Below, piece after piece: positions 59,251 to 64,000 of a stretch of 64,000 nucleotides of DNA; within the stretch, counting starts at the first letter, position 1, and each line of letters starts with the position of its first letter. The position numbers were made by a program, and so were the translations under genes. This DNA is from Ophioderma brevispina. Its lineage: Eukaryota > Echinodermata > Ophiuroidea > Amphilepidida > Ophiodermatidae. Where the stretch lies: NCBI GenBank assembly GCA_023653785.1, contig JAMKCH010012612.1, forward strand, positions 23,065-87,064, in the 5' to 3' direction. The notes beneath the pieces were generated by a model that was given only the letters and a program-made list of their open reading frames with translations, ran no database searches and was not told the DNA's origin.

Positions 59251-62200
59251 CATTTGGAAGACCACGTTACTTGGATCAGCAAGTTTGCATGGTTTACAAC
59301 TTCACTTGGGAAGCAAAGTGAAATCATAGAAAAGGTTTAGTATTCAGCTTTAAAAACAAGTGCAAATTGAATTTTTAGGTTTAATTCCACTTTAATTTAC
59401 AGAAAACTTCAGCTTTGTTCTTCTCGCAATTTATTACGCTGAGTATAGTGGTATTTGTGAATCTAATTTAAAGAGAAAACAATATCTCTGAGCAATTTCA
59501 TCATGTTCCTGAACTAAATTGCATGTGTGAATTAATTGTCTTTGTATATAATGAGGGTGTCGGCCTTTTCCGCATTGTATGGTAAAAGTGACCCAACAAA
59601 ATTTTTGGATCTCTCCGCAATTTGGACATAGTTTTCTATACCCGAAACAGATCTGAAAGCACCAAAAAAAAATCTTCGATAGCCTGTTGTACCCTGTAAA
59701 CAACCAAAGCAACACATTCAAGCAAAATAACTTAAACCTTTCAGGTAAAAACATCTTCTCTCCCTGAATGTATGAGTTTTTATTGACTCACTCTGTACTG
59801 TTCTTTGGCAAATTTGATAACATAGCTTTTCTATCAAACATTTTCCCATGTTCAATGAACTTCAAATAGAAATAAATTTCTCAATCAGTCGAAGTAAGAG
59901 TGAATTTAATGTGTATTTATAGGATTTTAAAAAATCTGAAATAAAGGAGAATGCGGAATTGTTGAGCTAAGTTGTGTACCAATATTGCAGAACTAAAGGA
60001 GTTAAAACTATTGTAAATTAATTTGGGATCGGATTGACGATATTATTAATATAACAATTATCAGGGAATGATAGACCTCCAAGAACATCATTAAGTACAT
60101 CCCAAGTGTGTTTTTTCTTATGTTTACAAGCATTTAGCTGGTCAGTCTGTAGTATTTTTTTTCTTGGAGACCTTAAGTAAGGTTGTTAACGTATTGGGTA
60201 AGAGTAGGGTTATAAATCAGAATCCTATTCTAGAAGTTTGAGGAAGAAGGTTTGAAGATGTTTTTCTATAGTTGGAAGGTTGCCGAATTTAATTTTTGGG
60301 TCCAACCTCTGGAAAATGAAGGGAAACTTTTGTAAAATATGTTTTTAGATAGTACACCTGAATTTCTGGACTTTTATCATCTTCACACAACTAACTAGAA
60401 ATGGTTTTCTCATGTTTTACGTTATGAATGTATATCTGTATTACAAAAGATTTGTAAATATTAGAACCCAAGGAAATGCACCGCAAAGTAAAAGTTAAGG
60501 AAATAAAAGTCAGATAAAATGAGTGTGTGTGTGTTGTGTTTTTGTATACGAAGAAGAAGTGTTGTTGTTTGCAATTATATGTTAAAATGCCAGATCTTGT
60601 CACCAAAAAAACAAAAACAAAACGGTTTCATAAATGTCCATCACCACCATCCCCCAATGTCAAAAAGAAATTCACGCCACTGGTTTCAAATGTGGCTACA
60701 TATAGGCATTGCGAAATACCGGAAGTACATCCTCTAAGAATGCAGAAAGTGGAACAAAATGTCCTAGGATGTGCAACAAAATGGAGTTTGGAAAAAAAAA
60801 GAAAAAAAGATTTATGTGGGATTCACGTGTAGTAGTGCCAAAGATCACGGGGGAGAAACTTAAGTGTTATTCAAACCATGCTCAATGTTATCAAAGTAAA
60901 TTGAATTGGTGCAGTACGTTTGCAGAAATTATGTAGTAAATTCTCACTGAAGTATGTTGAACACGTGTTTTGGAAAGTGACTTGCGACAACACAACGGTA
61001 TTCAGTCTCGTCATACTATGCCAACGCTATTGTGGCATCTAATCATGCTAATTATCAATGTGATAAGCCAAGAAGGGGATAGTTTTCTGCCGTCCCAGGA
61101 CGCGTGTGGCGCTCAACAGTTTAAAAGGCATTGTTGTTCAACTTTGGTTGTTGCATACTAAGGATGTATCTGCGAACGCCTTCATCTGTTTTAAGTCTGT
61201 TTCAAGAAATTTAGTGGTCATTTATAAGGAATTTAAGACAAAGATGGATAAGGAGGATTCTCCTTTATTAGACGGAGTAGCTGGTCGCTCTATCTACGAT
61301 CCGTCGTCTCGCACGCTCTTCAGCAAAACGCTGACCTTTCTCGAGCTAGACGCTGACTCCTGTACAGCGCTATGCGTGATACCCGTCCCTGAAATCAGCG
61401 AGCCATGGATTGGACGTCTCGCAGTCAAGTAGCAAGCCACTTGACTGAAGTGGCGTATTCTTTTCTCAAGTGTTTTGTTTGCCTAATTAAATCGATTGTG
61501 GCTTCACTTTACATGGTACATTCGGTGTGTGTGTTTGCTTACTTTACTGTTACAGTTGTGAATTTTGTTCTAGTAAAGTTTTATTTCTTTTTGATCCACA
61601 TAGGCCTATACGCAATTGTGATCGCTGTGGGGAGCGCTTATTTTTAATTCTTCCTTTGCATTTTCTTAATCTACAAATTTGCTTGATTTTTAAAAATTTT
61701 ACTTTACATCACGTAATCAATTAAAAAATGTTCCAGTGTTTTGCACTTCTAAATTTGACAAAATCTTACGTAAATTACAAAACATAAGCAAAGATTATAG
61801 AATATAACATATCTGCCATAGGCCTAATAATACTAGTATTTTTAGGCACTCTGAAATTTTCAGCATTATTATTTTAATACTTTTGCGTTGCTTGTAAGTT
61901 TGATCAGTGGACATATCCTATTATCTAAACCATGGTTGTGATTAATTTAAAGCATTCAAGATCATAAAGCTTACGGTTTAATAATACTTTATTATTAACG
62001 CCCGCAGTGAAAATTGATTCTGGAAACGTACGAAGAAATAACCATAACCACGTTCGTGTTTTTTTTTTAATTTTGTGTTGATACGCGATCATAAACCCGT
62101 TAAAACAGTTTCATTAAACCACAAAACCGACAGATTTTGAATTGCGAACTCGCGAATTGAAGAATACGGTAATCATATCATAATAATTATTAAAAATTAT

Positions 62201-63296
62201 GGAACTTTGTCTTGTTATTTTTATAATTTTTGTTATTATTTGTTTACTTTTCTTGATGCCTGTGTTTTTCCTCTCACAGTTTTAACAATCGCTTCTATTG
62301 ATCATTATTACCGTCCCGCACCTCACAATAGGCTTCATTATGCAGTAGCAATCACCAAGTATATGAAATGCGAACGCAAACAGGCAAACAATTACGATTG
62401 ATGTTATATGATCTGTGACTCCGCCCAGCCTGCTGCAGCCTCCTGTGTTAAATGAACGGAAAAGTCTTGCAATTACTTATTATAAAGGCACTTGCGAATA
62501 GGAAATTCAGAAAATTGGTCAATTGTAGAAATTGTTTTATGATAGGTCGGTTAGAGCACACCATTGACTAGTAGTAAAATTGTATTGTGGCCAGGAAGTT
62601 TAAATTGGTGACACGGTGCTACTTCAAGGTTGTTCTTCGTAAATTTGCATGATAAAAAGGCAATGTTTTCTTCATTTTTTTTTTCATTACCTATATAATA
62701 TTTTCAATCATGAGATTGTGTTTCCTCTAGGATGCAACGACACCTTACTTATTGAAATCAGTTGAGTGGTTCGTCTAAATTTTTAACATTGCACACGTAC
62801 CACTCCTATTGGCTGCTACAACTGTCAGTCATTAATATGGCAAAGTGTTAATTGAAAATGGTCAAAAAAAAAATGGCCTGCGTATTATTAACATCTGTAA
62901 CACTTGTGCTCTGGTTTTGAAAAAGGGGAGGGCGAAAGGGCATCGAAAAAAAGATAAATAGAGGTACATTATATGCATATCGGATATTGCTCTTGGTAGA
63001 TTGTTCCGAATTAATCCAGTCACACGTTGATATTTCATTTTAAAAAAACCCACTATATATTGCAAATTTGTCGACAAATGTCTAATTGTTTTCTGAATTT
63101 ATACACCCATTAACGTTGACTTAATCAACATTTTTTTCGAAATTCCGAATGTTAGTTTCTGTCCGCTCTCTCTTTTCTCCTCACTCTCACAACTCTTTTC
63201 CACTTATTTTTATTTTTTGTTTGATTTCGTCATTATATTTTTTGCGGTCTTTTTGTCCTCTCTTTCTCTCTCGTCTCTCTCTCGCGCGCCAGCGCG
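59251..63296. other. AT-rich interval, no confirmed gene
   Basis: This is the least repetitive long stretch. Small frames exist: minus 59434-59754, plus 60527-60936 and plus 61106-61432. The last, from a good-context ATG at 61244 (MDKEDSPLLDGVAGRSIYD), has GC-richer third positions and could be a 5' exon of a host gene. No donor site or homologue was recognised, so it is not called. A T9 run is near 62061. Confidence 0.45.
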
Positions 63297-63362
63297 TTTG
63301 TGTGTGTGTGTATGTGTGTTGTGGGGGGGGGGGGGTGGATGGGTGTGTGTGTGGTGTTGTGT
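63297..63362. repeat. (GT)n with embedded G13 run
   Basis: GT dinucleotide repeats flank a run of 13 G at about 63323-63335. Preceded by C/T-rich 'ctctctcgtctctctctc'. Confidence 0.85.
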
Positions 63363-63524
63363 ATTTTGTTAACACCGTTTCCATGCTTGTTTTTTATTCT
63401 CGTCTCTCCTTTTTATTATTTATTTGAGGTTTTGTAATATCCAATGATAATGCAAGACCAAATATTAAATTTTAAGTTTTAAAAGGTCCTATAAACAAAT
63501 AAACAAAGCAGAAGAAGGGAAGAA

Positions 63525-64000
63525 AATCGTATTAATTGGCGATCTAAATTGTGATCTGCTTGCTGATGAACATGATTGTTAACAAAACGGTTAAATTGAT
63601 GTCCCCATCAACTGCCAATCTAACTCAACTCATCAATGAGGCCTACTCGCATCACTGACACACACTGAAGCTTCTTGATCTGTATTATATCTGATGTAAA
63701 CAAAGTTGTCACCGTGGAGTTCACCACATTGGTATCAGTGACCATTCTCTGGTGAATATACTATTGGTATGAAAATCGATAATATGGGTCATAAGTATCA
63801 AAGTAGCCGTATTACAAACATTTCAATGATGTTGTTTTTTTTTCTGATTTAAATAATTTTGATTGGAATCCAGTTTACTTTGTGTAATGATTTATTGTGC
63901 TTGCCAATAGGATGCAATAATATTTTCCGACAGTATGCAATCGGCATGCACCACTTAAAAAGAAACGTGTAAGAAAGCTCCATGGTTGAATCACGATGCT
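63525..64000 (+). pseudogene. LINE E endonuclease C-terminus, running off the window
   Basis: KKIVLIGDLNCDLLADEHD (63531 onward) has the GDLN motif of APE-type LINE endonucleases. HHIGISDHSLVNILL near 63727-63770 has the catalytic SDH motif. HAPLKKKRVRKLHGW near 63948-63990 is the linker before the RT. The combination is CR1-like and may be the family of LINE B. Stops and shifts occur between the blocks; the RT lies beyond the right edge. Confidence 0.8.

Noticed and set aside
59434..59754. 106-codon minus-strand frame with a Cys pair
   Set aside because: No family resemblance, no start or splice support; AT-rich composition makes chance likely.

Overview
The window is eukaryotic, very repeat-rich genomic DNA. 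I could not identify an intact host gene. The repertoire suggests a marine invertebrate: CR1/Jockey-like LINEs, a Penelope-like element, a Gypsy-type LTR retrotransposon, tRNA-derived SINEs with a 'gggcaaggcact' body, and many TIR/MITE elements ending in TA or TTAA. An echinoderm-like deuterostome is my best guess, but it is inference only. No prokaryotic, viral or CRISPR organisation is visible. Nearly every coding remnant carries frameshifts and stops, and paralogous copies differ by many 1-base indels. Either the copies are old or the assembly is not fully polished, so individual breaks should not be over-read.

Layout. 0-9.6 kb: a TA-flanked TIR element (730-1808), two degenerate minisatellites, a large fold-back (4480-5765) split by a LINE 3' end, and TA microsatellites around a hairpin element (7488-7803). 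9.6-12.8 kb: LINE A, carrying an inserted 5-bp-TSD MITE and a SINE. 12.8-14.2 kb: a dispersed repeat whose inverted sister lies at 35.5-36.5 kb; the sister preserves the empty site of a MITE (13141-13502). 15.1-18.9 kb: two direct repeat units, the second split by a 2.0-kb TIR element. 20.5-27.8 kb: a composite with kilobase-long inverted arms. Its core holds a LINE remnant whose 3' coding end is amplified about 3.7 times at about 515 bp, plus a remnant of an uncharacterised invertebrate protein family. 27.4-30.9 kb: two tandem 1.75-kb units rich in CACGTG motifs. 31.6-32.9 kb: a TIR element with a nested TTAA MITE. 34.7-36.5 kb: a 141-nt poly(A) run and the second dispersed-repeat copy.

37.8-48.0 kb: a Gypsy-like LTR retrotransposon with LTRs, a CCHC knuckle, DTGA protease, RT/RNase H and integrase in the expected order, all broken. 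Its plus strand is strikingly purine-rich. Downstream of integrase is a 2.5-kb region with three pyrimidine-tract/AG acceptor signals, good donors and phase-compatible small open blocks. I read this as a spliced accessory gene.

51.1-59.3 kb: LINE B is split inside its RT by a 4.96-kb long-TIR element. That element contains an N-terminal fragment of the same uncharacterised family seen at 25 kb, and two Penelope-like fragments in opposite orientation. LINE C follows directly, with an (ACTGAA)n tail. 63.5-64.0 kb: the endonuclease end of another LINE runs off the window. The most interesting points are the recurrence of one protein family inside two long-TIR composites and the spliced accessory module of the Gypsy-like element.
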